Positions 52,504-61,533 of a stretch of 64,000 nt of DNA are shown one piece after another (the stretch's first letter is position 1; the number at the start of each line of letters is the position of its first letter). Below the pieces are notes generated by a model. The model did not search any database and was not told the DNA's origin. It was given only the letters and a program-made list of their open reading frames with translations. The translations under genes were made by a program, and so were the position numbers. Source of the DNA: Chelatococcus caeni (lineage in GTDB: Bacteria > Pseudomonadota > Alphaproteobacteria > Rhizobiales > Beijerinckiaceae); the NCBI RefSeq assembly GCF_014196925.1, contig NZ_JACIEN010000005.1, positions 342,883 to 406,882 on the forward strand. The letters run 5' to 3'.

Positions 52504-53448
52504 ATGCTGCGCTTCGCCATCAGACGGATCCTCATGGCCGTGCCGACCCTCGCCATCATGGCGGTTGCGGTCTTCGTCCTCATCCGCCTCATCCCGGGCG
52601 ACCCGGCCTCGCTGATGCTCGGCGACCTCGCGGATCCGGCGAGCCTTGCCGACCTGCGCGAGCGCCTCGGCCTCGACAAGGACATCGCCACGCAGTTCGT
52701 CATCTGGTTCGGCAATGTCCTCAGGGGCGATCTCGGCCTGTCCATCACCTCCGGCCAGCCGGTGCTGCCCCTGGTGCTGGAGCGCTTCTGGGTGAGCGCC
52801 CGCATCGTCTTCATCGCCGTCGCCATCGCGAGCCTCATTGCCGTGCCGGCGGGGGTCATCGCCGCCTGGCGGCAGAACAGCGCGCTCGACCTCGCCCTCG
52901 TCGGCACCGCGACCGTGCTCCTCTCCATCCCGACCTTCTGGCTCGGGCTGCTGCTGCTTCTCCTGTTCGGGCTGAAGCTGGAGTGGCTGCCGGTCGTCGG
53001 CTACGTGTCCTTCTCGGACAATCCGACCGCGGCCCTCCTCTACATCCTCATGCCGGTCGCGACGCTGTTCCTGCACGAGATGGGCGTGCTCATCCGCATG
53101 TCGCGCGCGAGCACGCTCGAGGTGCTGCGGCTCGACTACATCACCCATGCCCGCGCCAAGGGGCTGTCGGAAAGGGCGGTGCTGTGGCGGCACGCCTTCA
53201 AGAACGCCTTCGGCCCCACCTGGACGCTGATCGGCCTCGTGCTCGGCAATCTCCTCGGCGGCATCGCCGTCGTCGAGACGGTCTTCACCATCCCCGGGCT
53301 CGGGCGGCTGCTGGTCGATTCCATCTTCGCCCGCGACTATCCCGTCATCCAGGGCTGTCTGCTGTTCGTCGCCTTCGTCTACGTGGTGGTGAACCTCGTG
53401 GTCGATCTGCTCTATCCCGTCTTCGATCCGAGGGTGACCGCGGAATGA
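52504..53448 (+). CDS. peptide-type ABC importer permease (DppB-like)
   Basis: This 314-residue permease has six membrane segments, the family start MLRFAIRRILMAVPTLAIMA, the RLIPGDPASLMLGD loop and the ATPase-contact sequence THARAKGLSERAVLWRHAFKNA. It overlaps the DppC-like gene by ATGA. Confidence 0.94.
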   Translation: MLRFAIRRILMAVPTLAIMAVAVFVLIRLIPGDPASLMLGDLADPASLADLRERLGLDKDIATQFVIWFGNVLRGDLGLSITSGQPVLPLVLERFWVSARIVFIAVAIASLIAVPAGVIAAWRQNSALDLALVGTATVLLSIPTFWLGLLLLLLFGLKLEWLPVVGYVSFSDNPTAALLYILMPVATLFLHEMGVLIRMSRASTLEVLRLDYITHARAKGLSERAVLWRHAFKNAFGPTWTLIGLVLGNLLGGIAVVETVFTIPGLGRLLVDSIFARDYPVIQGCLLFVAFVYVVVNLVVDLLYPVFDPRVTAE

Positions 53449-54260
53449 GACTGCCTGCCCCCAACGCCGTCCTCGGCGGCGCGATCATCGGCGTCGTCGT
53501 CGTCGCCGCGCTTCTCGGCGCCGTGTGGACGCCGGTCGATCCGCTCAAGATCAACTTCGCCGCGCGTCTGCAGCCGCCGGGCGGGGCCTATCTTCTGGGC
53601 ACCGACGAGTTCGGCCGTGACGTCCTCAGCCGCCTGATGGCGGCGGCGGCCACCAGCGTGTGGATCAGCCTCGTCACCGTCGCCGCGGCCGTCACCGGCG
53701 GCACCATCATCGGCCTGCTCACCGGCTACCTGCGCGGCTGGACCGACCGCATCCTGATGGCCTTCAACGACGCGCTCCTCGCCTTTCCCGGCATCCTGCT
53801 GGCGCTCGGGCTGCTCGCGGTCTTCGGCGCCAACAAATACGGCATCATCCTCGCGCTCGGCCTCGCCTATACGCCGTCCGTTGCCCGCATCGTGCGCGGC
53901 ACGGTGCTGTCGCTGCGCGAGCGCGAATTCGTCGAGGCCTCGCGCGTCATGGGCAATTCCGAGATCTTCACGGTGATGCGCCACGTGCTGCCCAACTGCA
54001 TCGCGCCGCTGACCGTGCTCGCGACCTCGATGTTCGGCTGGGTGCTGCTGTCGGAGAGCGCGCTCTCCTTCCTCGGCCTCGGCGTGCCGCCGCCGGCACC
54101 GACCTGGGGCAACATGCTGGCCTCGAGCCGCTCCTTCATCGCGCAGGCGGTATGGCTCGGCATCTTCCCCGGCCTGTGCATCTCGCTGACGCTGCTCGGC
54201 ATCAATCTTCTCGGCGATGCGCTGCGCGACAGGCTCGATCCGCGCATGCGGGGGGTGTGA
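53445..54260 (+). CDS. peptide-type ABC importer permease (DppC-like)
   Basis: This 271-residue second permease carries LLGTDEFGRDVLSRLM, the EAA loop EFVEASRVMGNSEIFTVMRHVLPN and SALSFLGLGVPPPAPTWGNML, all DppC hallmarks. One base separates it from the ATPase gene. Confidence 0.94.
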   Translation: MRLPAPNAVLGGAIIGVVVVAALLGAVWTPVDPLKINFAARLQPPGGAYLLGTDEFGRDVLSRLMAAAATSVWISLVTVAAAVTGGTIIGLLTGYLRGWTDRILMAFNDALLAFPGILLALGLLAVFGANKYGIILALGLAYTPSVARIVRGTVLSLREREFVEASRVMGNSEIFTVMRHVLPNCIAPLTVLATSMFGWVLLSESALSFLGLGVPPPAPTWGNMLASSRSFIAQAVWLGIFPGLCISLTLLGINLLGDALRDRLDPRMRGV

Positions 54261-54261
54261 C

Positions 54262-55962
54262 ATGGACCGCCGCGAACTTCTCAACGTCGAGGGCCTGACG
54301 CTGACGGTGGCGCGCACCGGCCTCGATGTCGTCCGGACCATCGGCTTTTCGGTCGCGCCGGGCGAGATCGTCGGCATCGTCGGCGAATCCGGCAGCGGCA
54401 AGACGCTCGCCGCGCGCGCCGTCATGGGTCTCGAGCCCCCGGCCATCCGCCGCTCCGCCGGGTCGATCCGCTTCGAGGGGCGGGAGGTCACGACGATGGC
54501 CCCCGGGGAGCTCCGGCAGCTGCGCGGCGCCCGCGTGGGCATGGTCTTCCAGGAGCCGATGACGTCCCTCAACCCCTCCATGCTCGTCGGCCGCCAGCTC
54601 GACGAGGGGCTGGCGCTGCACACGAAGCTCGCCGCCGGGGAGCGGCGGGCCCGCGCCCTCGACATGCTGGCGCGGGTCGGCATCAAGGATCCCGAGGGGG
54701 CGCTTTCCTCCTATCCGCACCAGTTCTCCGGCGGCATGCGCCAGCGCATCATGCTCGCCTCCGCCATGCTGCTGCAGCCGGCGCTGCTCATCGCCGACGA
54801 GCCGACGACGGCGCTCGACGCCGTCGTGCAGCGCGACGTGCTCGAGCTCATGGTCGAGCTGACGCGGGCGCACGGCACGGCAGTGCTCATGATCAGCCAT
54901 GATCTGGCGATGGTGGCCCGCTATACCGACCGCATCATCGTCATGTGCAAGGGCGAGGTCGTCGAGGAGGGCACGACGCAGGACCTGCTGCGCCAGCCGC
55001 GGCATGCCTATACCCAGAAGCTCCTCGCCGCCATGCCGCGGCGCCTGCTCACGCGCGAGGTGCCCCCGGCCCCGGCGCCTGCCGTCGAGGTGCGCGACCT
55101 CGTCGTCGACTACGCCGGGCGCCAGGGCTTCATGCGCAGGCAGGCCGGCAAGCGCGCGCTGCACGGCATCGACCTCGCGATCCGGCCGCGCGAGGTGGTG
55201 GCGCTCGTCGGCGGCTCGGGCTCGGGCAAGACGACGCTCGGCCGGGCCATTGCCGGCCTCGTGCGTCCGAGCGGCGGCGAGATCCGCTTCGCCGGCCGGC
55301 CCGTCGTGGCGGGCGGGGAGGGCTGGCGCGACTATCGGCTCAATTGCCAGATGGTGTTCCAGGACCCCTATTCCTCGCTCGATCCGCGCATGACCATCGG
55401 CGCCCTCGTGCGCGAGCCCCTCCGGCTCATGCCCGGCATGAGCGGGCGCGACAAGGCGGAGCGCGTCGTCGAGGTGCTGCGCGAGGTGGGCCTCTCCGAA
55501 GACTATGCCGACCGCTATCCGCACGAACTGTCGGGCGGGCAGCGCCAGCGCGTCGCCATCGCCCGCGCGGTGGTTCGCCGTCCGTCCTTCGTCATCGCCG
55601 ACGAGCCGGTCTCGGCGCTCGACGTGACGGTACGGGCGCAGATCCTCGATCTCTTCGCGGAGCTGCAGCACAAGCACGGCTTCTCCTGCCTCTTCATCAG
55701 CCACGACCTCGGCGTCGTCGAGCAGGTGGCGGACCGGGTGGTGGTGATGCAGGACGGGCGGATCGTGGAGGAGGGGACCCGCGACGCGATCTTCGACCGG
55801 CCGCAGCACGCCTATACCCGCGAGCTCCTGTCGGCCATTCCCATGCTCGAGAGCACGCCCGGCGGAGGCGTGCGCCTGCGCTGGCGGCTCGACGAGACGT
55901 CCGAAGAGACCGCCGGCGAAACCGGACGGGATACGTCTGCGGCCGCCGTGGCGCTGCGCTGA
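54262..55962 (+). CDS. peptide-type ABC importer, fused double ATPase (DppD-DppF)
   Basis: This 566-residue protein has two complete ATPase halves. The first has Walker A GESGSGKTLAARA, FSGGMRQRIMLA and ADEPTTALD. The second, starting near residue 275, has GGSGSGKTTLGRA, LSGGQRQRVAIARA and ADEPVSALD. Each half ends with the oligopeptide-binding-type motif HAYT(Q/R). Fusion of the D and F subunits is known in several bacteria. A 35-residue Glu/Thr/Ala-rich tail follows the second domain. Confidence 0.93.
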   Translation: MDRRELLNVEGLTLTVARTGLDVVRTIGFSVAPGEIVGIVGESGSGKTLAARAVMGLEPPAIRRSAGSIRFEGREVTTMAPGELRQLRGARVGMVFQEPMTSLNPSMLVGRQLDEGLALHTKLAAGERRARALDMLARVGIKDPEGALSSYPHQFSGGMRQRIMLASAMLLQPALLIADEPTTALDAVVQRDVLELMVELTRAHGTAVLMISHDLAMVARYTDRIIVMCKGEVVEEGTTQDLLRQPRHAYTQKLLAAMPRRLLTREVPPAPAPAVEVRDLVVDYAGRQGFMRRQAGKRALHGIDLAIRPREVVALVGGSGSGKTTLGRAIAGLVRPSGGEIRFAGRPVVAGGEGWRDYRLNCQMVFQDPYSSLDPRMTIGALVREPLRLMPGMSGRDKAERVVEVLREVGLSEDYADRYPHELSGGQRQRVAIARAVVRRPSFVIADEPVSALDVTVRAQILDLFAELQHKHGFSCLFISHDLGVVEQVADRVVVMQDGRIVEEGTRDAIFDRPQHAYTRELLSAIPMLESTPGGGVRLRWRLDETSEETAGETGRDTSAAAVALR

Positions 55963-56084
55963 ACGATGGCGATCGCGGCGCTCCGGCATGGCCGGAAGCG
56001 CTCCCCGGAGTTGCATTCGGGCCATCGATGCGATAAGGCCGGACGACCTTTTGCAGGTTTCATCTGCTGGTTGGGGAGGACGCC

Positions 56085-56345
56085 ATGTCTCACGACGCCC
56101 TCTTCCAATTGGGGATGGGCTCAGTCGGACTGGATGCCACCCAAACGGAAGAACCTTTTGGGGCGCGCGCCATAAGGGCGCACGCGACGGCGCTATGCGC
56201 CACGGATCGGGGCATCTGTCCTGATGCGGCCATTTGGGCCGCCATGTCGCCAGCCGCACGAACAGCGGGCAGAAAGACACGCGAGCGGGGCAACAGCGCC
56301 AAAGCGCTTTTCCCGGCGACGGGTCTTGCGGCCTGCCGGGCATAG
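56085..56345 (+). CDS. possible small protein upstream of the polyamine genes
   Basis: The 525-bp space 55963-56487 contains one candidate: 86 codons with GGGGAGGA six bases before the ATG. The first 28 residues (MSHDALFQLGMGSVGL, then DATQTEEPFG) look like real protein, while the remainder is rich in Ala and Arg and resembles random high-GC reading. It may be a short leader protein, a truncated gene or a shadow. The palindrome GGCGC-TAT-GCGCC also occurs in this stretch. I do not assign a function. Confidence 0.35.
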   Translation: MSHDALFQLGMGSVGLDATQTEEPFGARAIRAHATALCATDRGICPDAAIWAAMSPAARTAGRKTRERGNSAKALFPATGLAACRA

Positions 56346-56487
56346 CCGCTCCCCACCCATAACAGTCGCTGCGCGCACCGGCACCGATGGCCTGCGGCCA
56401 CCGGGCGTCCGTGCGCCGGACGGCATTTTCAGCGGGGCGGCCGCGGAGTCGCAGCGCACCAACCATCAACCCGACGGGCAAGAGATC

Positions 56488-57588
56488 TTGAAGCTGCAGA
56501 CGCCCTATTACCTCATCGACAAGAGCGCGCTCATGCGCAACCTGCGCGTGATCGAGCGCGTGCGCGAACATTCGGGGGCGAAAGCGCTGCTGGCGCTCAA
56601 GTGCTTCGCCACCTGGTCGGTGTTCGACCTGATGCGCGAGTACATGGACGGCACCACCTCCTCCTCGCTCTTCGAGGTCCGGCTCGGGCGCGAGACCTTC
56701 GGCGGCGAGACGCATGCCTACAGCGTGGCCTTCGCCGATCACGAGATCGACGCCGTCGTGGCGAATGCCGACAAGATCATCTTCAACTCGATCGGCCAGC
56801 TGGAGCGCTTCGCCGATCGCGCCGGCGCGCTGGCGCGCGGGCTGCGCCTCAACCCCGGCGTCAGTTCGTCGGACTTCGACCTCGCCGACCCCGCCCGCCC
56901 GTTCAGCCGGCTGGGGGAATGGGACCCTGAGAAGATCGCGGCCGTCGTCGACGAGCTAGACGGCTTCATGATCCACAACAACTGCGAGAACGCGGATTTC
57001 GGCCTTTTCGACCGGATGCTCGGCCAGATCGAGGACAGGTTCGGGGCCTTTCTCTCCAAGGTCGACTGGGTGAGCCTCGGCGGCGGCATCCATTTTACCG
57101 GCGAGGGCTATCCGCTCGAATTGTTCTGCGAGCGGCTGAAAGCCTTCTCGCAGCGCTTCGGCGTTGAGGTCTATCTCGAGCCGGGCGAGGCGGCCGTGAC
57201 GAAGAGCACCACGCTCGAGGTGAGCGTGCTCGACACGCTCCACAACGGCAAGGACCTCGCCATCGTCGACAGCTCGACGGAGGCGCACATGCTCGACCTG
57301 CTGATCTATCGGCAGAGCGCCAAGGTCAGCCCCGACACGGGCCCGCACCGCTACATGGTCTGCGGCAAGTCGTGCCTGGCCGGCGACATCTTCGGCGAAT
57401 TTTCCTTCGAGGCACCGCTGAAGCCGGGCGACCGCATCTCCATCAACGATGCGGCGGGCTACACGATGGTCAAGAAGAACTGGTTCAACGGCGTCCAGAT
57501 GCCGTCCATCGTCGTGCGTGAGCTCGACGGCAGCCTGCGCCTCGTGCGCGAATTTTCCTTCGAAGACTACAAGTCGAGCCTGTCCTGA
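56488..57588 (+). CDS. nspC: carboxynorspermidine/carboxyspermidine decarboxylase
   Basis: This 366-residue PLP enzyme of the alanine-racemase-fold (group IV) decarboxylases removes CO2 from carboxyspermidine or carboxynorspermidine. It begins (TTG) KLQTPYYLIDKSALMRNLRV. The PLP Lys is in LLALKCFATWSVF (K38), and HNNCENADF, GGGIHFTGEGYP, YLEPGEAAV and CGKSCLAGDIFGE are family blocks. TTG 56488 is chosen because NspC proteins start just here. The gene is 34 bp upstream of the dehydrogenase that makes its substrate. Confidence 0.93.
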   Translation: MKLQTPYYLIDKSALMRNLRVIERVREHSGAKALLALKCFATWSVFDLMREYMDGTTSSSLFEVRLGRETFGGETHAYSVAFADHEIDAVVANADKIIFNSIGQLERFADRAGALARGLRLNPGVSSSDFDLADPARPFSRLGEWDPEKIAAVVDELDGFMIHNNCENADFGLFDRMLGQIEDRFGAFLSKVDWVSLGGGIHFTGEGYPLELFCERLKAFSQRFGVEVYLEPGEAAVTKSTTLEVSVLDTLHNGKDLAIVDSSTEAHMLDLLIYRQSAKVSPDTGPHRYMVCGKSCLAGDIFGEFSFEAPLKPGDRISINDAAGYTMVKKNWFNGVQMPSIVVRELDGSLRLVREFSFEDYKSSLS

Positions 57589-57622
57589 GGCTCATCCGGA
57601 ACGAAAGGAGATCCAAGCCCAA

Positions 57623-58918
57623 ATGAAAAGGAACGTTCTGATCATCGGTGCCGGTGGCGTGGGCCAGGTGGTGGCCCACAAATGCGCGCAGCACAACGAT
57701 GTCCTCGGCGATATCCATATCGCTTCGCGGACTTTCGCCAAGTGCGAGGCGATCGTCCAGTCCGTCCACGAGAAGAAGAGCCTGAAGACGGCCGGCAAGC
57801 TCGTCGCCCATGCGCTCGACGCCCTCGATGTGGAGAAGACGGCAGAGCTCATCCGGTCCACGAACAGTCAGATCGTCATCAACGTGGGCTCGGCCTTCCT
57901 CAACATGTCCATCCTCTCCGCGTGCATCCGCACCGGTGCGGCCTATATCGATACGGCGATCCACGAGGATCCACTGAAGATCTGCGAGACCCCGCCGTGG
58001 TACGGCAATTACGAGTGGAAGCGGCGCGAGGAATGCGCCAAGGCCGGCGTGACGGCCGTGCTCGGTGCCGGCTTCGACCCGGGCGTCGTCAACGCCTATG
58101 CGGCGCTCGCGCGCGACGAGCATTTCGACCGCATCGACTCGATCGACATCATCGACGTGAATGCCGGCGACCACGGCCGCTACTTCGCCACAAACTTCGA
58201 TCCCGAGATCAATTTCCGCGAGTTCACGGGGCAGGTGTGGTCGTGGCAGAAGGGTAAGTGGACGTCGAACAAGATGTTCGAGATCCGCAAGGACTGGGAC
58301 CTGCCGTTGGTCGGCACGCGCACCACCTACATGACCGGCCACGACGAGATCCACTCGCTGTCGCAGAACCTCGGCGTGCCGGACATCCGCTTCTGGATGG
58401 GTTTTGGCGAGCGCTACATCACCGTCTTCACCGTGCTGAAGAACCTCGGCCTCCTCTCCGAGCAGCCGATCCGCACGGCCGAGGGGCAGGAGGTCGTTCC
58501 GCTCAAGGTGGTGAAGGCCGTGCTGCCGGATCCCTCGTCGCTGGCCCCGGACTACACGGGCAAGACCTGCATCGGCGACCTCGTCAAGGGCGTCAAGGAC
58601 GGCAAGCCGCGCGAGGTCTTCATCTACAACGTCTCGGACCATGCGGAGGCCTACGGCGAGGTCGGCAGCCAGGCCATCTCCTACACGGCGGGCGTGCCCC
58701 CGGTCGCGGCCGCGCTCCTCATCGCCGAGGGGACCTGGGACGTCGGCCGCATGGCCAATGTGGAGGAGCTGCCGCCGCAGCCCTTCCTCGACCTTCTCGG
58801 GCGGATGGGCCTGCCGAGCCGCATCAGGGACGAGGCCGGTGACCGGCCGTTGACCTTCGATGCCGAGGACCGCGTCGCGACCGCCAAGGTGGCCGAGCGG
58901 AGGGCGGCAGCCGGCTGA
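57623..58918 (+). CDS. carboxynorspermidine/carboxyspermidine dehydrogenase (saccharopine-dehydrogenase family)
   Basis: This 431-residue NAD(P)H enzyme condenses aspartate semialdehyde with a diamine (putrescine or diaminopropane) and reduces the Schiff base. It has the Rossmann motif VLIIGAGGVGQVVAHKCAQ, then IASRTFAKCEAIV, and the later GAGFDPGVVNAYAA and YMTGHDEIHSLSQNL blocks typical of CANSDH/CASDH. AAAGGAG precedes the start. With the decarboxylase it forms the alternative spermidine route of many alphaproteobacteria lacking the SpeD/SpeE pathway. Confidence 0.92.
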   Translation: MKRNVLIIGAGGVGQVVAHKCAQHNDVLGDIHIASRTFAKCEAIVQSVHEKKSLKTAGKLVAHALDALDVEKTAELIRSTNSQIVINVGSAFLNMSILSACIRTGAAYIDTAIHEDPLKICETPPWYGNYEWKRREECAKAGVTAVLGAGFDPGVVNAYAALARDEHFDRIDSIDIIDVNAGDHGRYFATNFDPEINFREFTGQVWSWQKGKWTSNKMFEIRKDWDLPLVGTRTTYMTGHDEIHSLSQNLGVPDIRFWMGFGERYITVFTVLKNLGLLSEQPIRTAEGQEVVPLKVVKAVLPDPSSLAPDYTGKTCIGDLVKGVKDGKPREVFIYNVSDHAEAYGEVGSQAISYTAGVPPVAAALLIAEGTWDVGRMANVEELPPQPFLDLLGRMGLPSRIRDEAGDRPLTFDAEDRVATAKVAERRAAAG

Positions 58919-58931
58919 CGAGCATGGGCTT

Positions 58932-58974
58932 TTCGCCGGGCGACGGGGCAGTCATGTCCCCGTCGTCCGGCGAA
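58932..58974 (+). terminator. long hairpin after the polyamine genes
   Basis: TTCGCCGGGCGACGGGG (58932-58948) pairs over 17 bp with one G-T with 58958-58974, loop of nine bases. It lies 14 bp after the dehydrogenase stop. There is no U-run, so termination may be incomplete, but the stem is strong and well placed. Confidence 0.55.
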
Positions 58975-59083
58975 GCCGCAGGCCCGGCTTGGGTCTGTCC
59001 ATGCCCTGAAAGCTTTTGTTGGCTTTTCGCACATACAATCGCGCTCCGACCGACGGAGCCCCTTCACGATCCGCACGCCGAGC

Positions 59084-59713
59084 ATGCAATCCGAGCAGAT
59101 CCTCAACGTCCTCTATATCGTGGCGATCGTTGCGGAGGCGATGACGGCGGCCCTCGCCGCCGGCCGGCGCTCCATGGACTGGCTGGGCGTCGCGATGCTC
59201 GGGGCCATCACCGCCCTCGGCGGCGGATCGGTGCGGGACGTGCTGCTCGGCCGCCATCCGCTCACCTGGATCGAGCATCCCTCCTATCTGCTCATCACGG
59301 CCGGGGCGGCGCTCGCCACCGTCTTCATCGCCCGCTACATGCATCACCTGCGCCGGTTGTTCCTCTTCCTCGACGCGGTCGGCCTCGTCGTCTTCACCGT
59401 GATCGGCTGCAACATCGCGCTCGCGCTCGGCATGCCCTACGTCATCGTCATCGCCTCGGGCATGATCTCGGGCTGCGTCGGCGGCGTGCTGCGCGACGTC
59501 CTGTGCACCGAGGTGCCGCTGCTGTTCCGCGCCGAGCTCTATGCGACGGTCTCGATCCTGGCGGGCGCCCTCTATATCGGCGGCCAATATGCCGGCCTGC
59601 CGCATGCCCTCGCCATGGGGATCGCGATGCTCGCGGGCCTTGCGCTGCGCCTGCTCGCGCTGCGCTACGGCTGGAGCATGCCGAAGTTCGTCTATACCGA
59701 AAAGCTGCACTGA
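59084..59713 (+). CDS. TRIC/UPF0126 family membrane channel protein
   Basis: This 209-residue protein has seven predicted membrane segments in the 3+3+1 arrangement of the bacterial TRIC (trimeric intracellular cation channel) family. The repeat motifs TALGGGSVRDVLLGR and GCVGGVLRDVLCTE each contain the conserved Gly-Gly...Arg-Asp. Characterised bacterial homologues conduct monovalent cations; some relatives have been linked to amino acid transport. It ends 15 bases from the convergent TRAP permease gene. Confidence 0.9.
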   Translation: MQSEQILNVLYIVAIVAEAMTAALAAGRRSMDWLGVAMLGAITALGGGSVRDVLLGRHPLTWIEHPSYLLITAGAALATVFIARYMHHLRRLFLFLDAVGLVVFTVIGCNIALALGMPYVIVIASGMISGCVGGVLRDVLCTEVPLLFRAELYATVSILAGALYIGGQYAGLPHALAMGIAMLAGLALRLLALRYGWSMPKFVYTEKLH

Positions 59714-59728
59714 CGCGCGCGGCGCCTG

Positions 59729-61006
59729 TCAGTAGAACCAGCGCGCCGGCACCAGCACGAGCTGCGGGAAGAGCGTCAGCAGGAAGAGGATCGCCACCTC
59801 GGCGACGAGGAAGGGCAGCACGCCCCGGATGACGGAGGCGAGCGGCAGCCGCCCGACGGCCGAGCAGACGTTGAGCACCGTCCCCACCGGCGGCGTCAGC
59901 AGGCCGATGGCGCAGTTCATGACGAAGATCACGCCGAAATAGACCGGGTCGACGCCGGCCTGCTTGGCGACCGGCAGCAGCACCGGCGTGAGGATGAGGA
60001 TCGTTGGGATGAAGTCGAGCGCCGTGCCGATGACGATGACGAGCAGCTGGATCGTCACCATCAGCAGGATCGGGTGCTCGGCGAGCGGGCCGAGCAGGGC
60101 GGAGATCTCGCCGGGCACGTTGGCGATCGTCACGAGATAGGCCGTCACCGCCGCGCCGCCGACGAGGAACATCACGGCGGCCGTGGTGCGCACGGCCGCG
60201 ATGGCGCAGCGGTAGAGCTTTGCGGGCGTCAGCTCGCCATAGATGACGAAGCCGGCGAAGATGGCGTAGACGCAGGCGACGACCGCCGCCTCGGTGGGCG
60301 TGAAGATGCCGAGCTTGAGCCCGCCGACGATGATGACAGGCAGGAAGAGCGCGAACAGCGAGGCGAGGAAGGCGCGTCCGGCTTCCGCCCAGCTCCTGCG
60401 CGGCAGGGCCTCCAGCCGGTCCATGCGGCAGGTCGCCCACCAGGTCGCGGCAAGGGCGAGCGCCATCAGGACGCCGGGGACGATGCCGGCGAGGAACAGG
60501 CGCGTGATGGAGACGCCGCCGGCGACGCCGAAGATGATGTAGCCGATCGACGGCGGAATGACGGGGGCGATGATGCCGCCCGACGCGATGAGCCCGGCCG
60601 AGCGTCCGGCATCGTAGCCGGCCTGGCGCATCACCGGCAGCAGCATGGCGGCGAGCGCCGCGGTATCGGCGACGGCCGAGCCGGACAGGCTCGCCAGCAT
60701 GAGCGCGGTGAAGATGGCGACGTAGCCGAGCCCGCCCTTCAGGTGGCCCACCATCGCCATGCAGAAGTCGATGAGCCGGCGCGACAGGCCGCCCGCGTTC
60801 ATGGCCTCGCCGGCGAGGAGGAAGAAGGGGATGGCGAGCAGCGGGAAGCTGTCGGCGCCGTTCACCATCTGCAGGCCGATGATGTCGATGTCGAAGGCAT
60901 CGAGATGCAGCATCAGCGCGACGGCCGTGGCGAGGAGCGCGAAGGCGATCGGCAGGCCGATGACGACGGAGCCGAGGAGGACGGTCGCGAAGATGAGGAT
61001 CGTCAC
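59729..61006 (-). CDS. TRAP transporter large permease (DctM)
   Basis: This 425-residue protein has about twelve membrane segments. It includes GLQMVNGADSFPLLAIPFFLLAGEAMN-like sequence and the DctM motifs SLSGSAVADTAALAAMLLP, GGIIAPVIPPSI and NCAIGLLTPPVGTVLNV. The start is GTG at 61006, overlapping the DctQ stop by GTGA. It moves a carboxylate-type solute with sodium. Confidence 0.93.
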   Translation of the reverse strand: MTILIFATVLLGSVVIGLPIAFALLATAVALMLHLDAFDIDIIGLQMVNGADSFPLLAIPFFLLAGEAMNAGGLSRRLIDFCMAMVGHLKGGLGYVAIFTALMLASLSGSAVADTAALAAMLLPVMRQAGYDAGRSAGLIASGGIIAPVIPPSIGYIIFGVAGGVSITRLFLAGIVPGVLMALALAATWWATCRMDRLEALPRRSWAEAGRAFLASLFALFLPVIIVGGLKLGIFTPTEAAVVACVYAIFAGFVIYGELTPAKLYRCAIAAVRTTAAVMFLVGGAAVTAYLVTIANVPGEISALLGPLAEHPILLMVTIQLLVIVIGTALDFIPTILILTPVLLPVAKQAGVDPVYFGVIFVMNCAIGLLTPPVGTVLNVCSAVGRLPLASVIRGVLPFLVAEVAILFLLTLFPQLVLVPARWFY

Positions 61007-61503
61007 GCGACGTCTCCGCCGGGTTGCGCGCGCACGGGCTCGCCCGTGCGAATGAGCCGCACGAGGTCGGCGAGGACGATGATGCCGATCGAGACGGCGG
61101 AGATCGTCGCCGCGGCATAGGCCCAGCCGGTGGCGATGCCGGTGATCGGCGCCGCGTTGTCGGCGTTGATCAGGCTCTGCCGCCAGGTTCCCCAGCCGAA
61201 GATCACGCAGCAGCCGAGCATGACGAGGTTCGCCGTCAGCGCCGCCAAGAAGCGCCCGCGCGCGGGCATGCTCTCGACGAACATGTCGACGCCGAGATGG
61301 CCGTGAAGCCGCATCACCGGAACCGCGCCGACGAAGACGATCCACACGAAGACGAGGCGCGAGATCTCCTCCGTGGCGATGATGCCGCTGTCGAAGGCAT
61401 AGCGCAGCACCACGTTGGTGAAGACGAGGCAGACGAGCACGGCGAGGAGGACGACGAGCAGCGCCTCGACCGCGCGAAACCCCAGATCGACGAAACGTGA
61501 CAT
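61003..61503 (-). CDS. TRAP transporter small permease (DctQ)
   Basis: This 166-residue protein has four membrane segments and the DctQ features NVVLRYAF, TEEISRLVFVWIVFVGA and HLGVDMFVESM. It is translationally coupled to DctM by the four-base overlap. It follows the cyclase-family gene by 30 bp. Confidence 0.92.
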   Translation of the reverse strand: MSRFVDLGFRAVEALLVVLLAVLVCLVFTNVVLRYAFDSGIIATEEISRLVFVWIVFVGAVPVMRLHGHLGVDMFVESMPARGRFLAALTANLVMLGCCVIFGWGTWRQSLINADNAAPITGIATGWAYAAATISAVSIGIIVLADLVRLIRTGEPVRAQPGGDVA

Positions 61504-61533
61504 CGGCCCCCTCTCGCGTGCTCCCGGTCCGGG

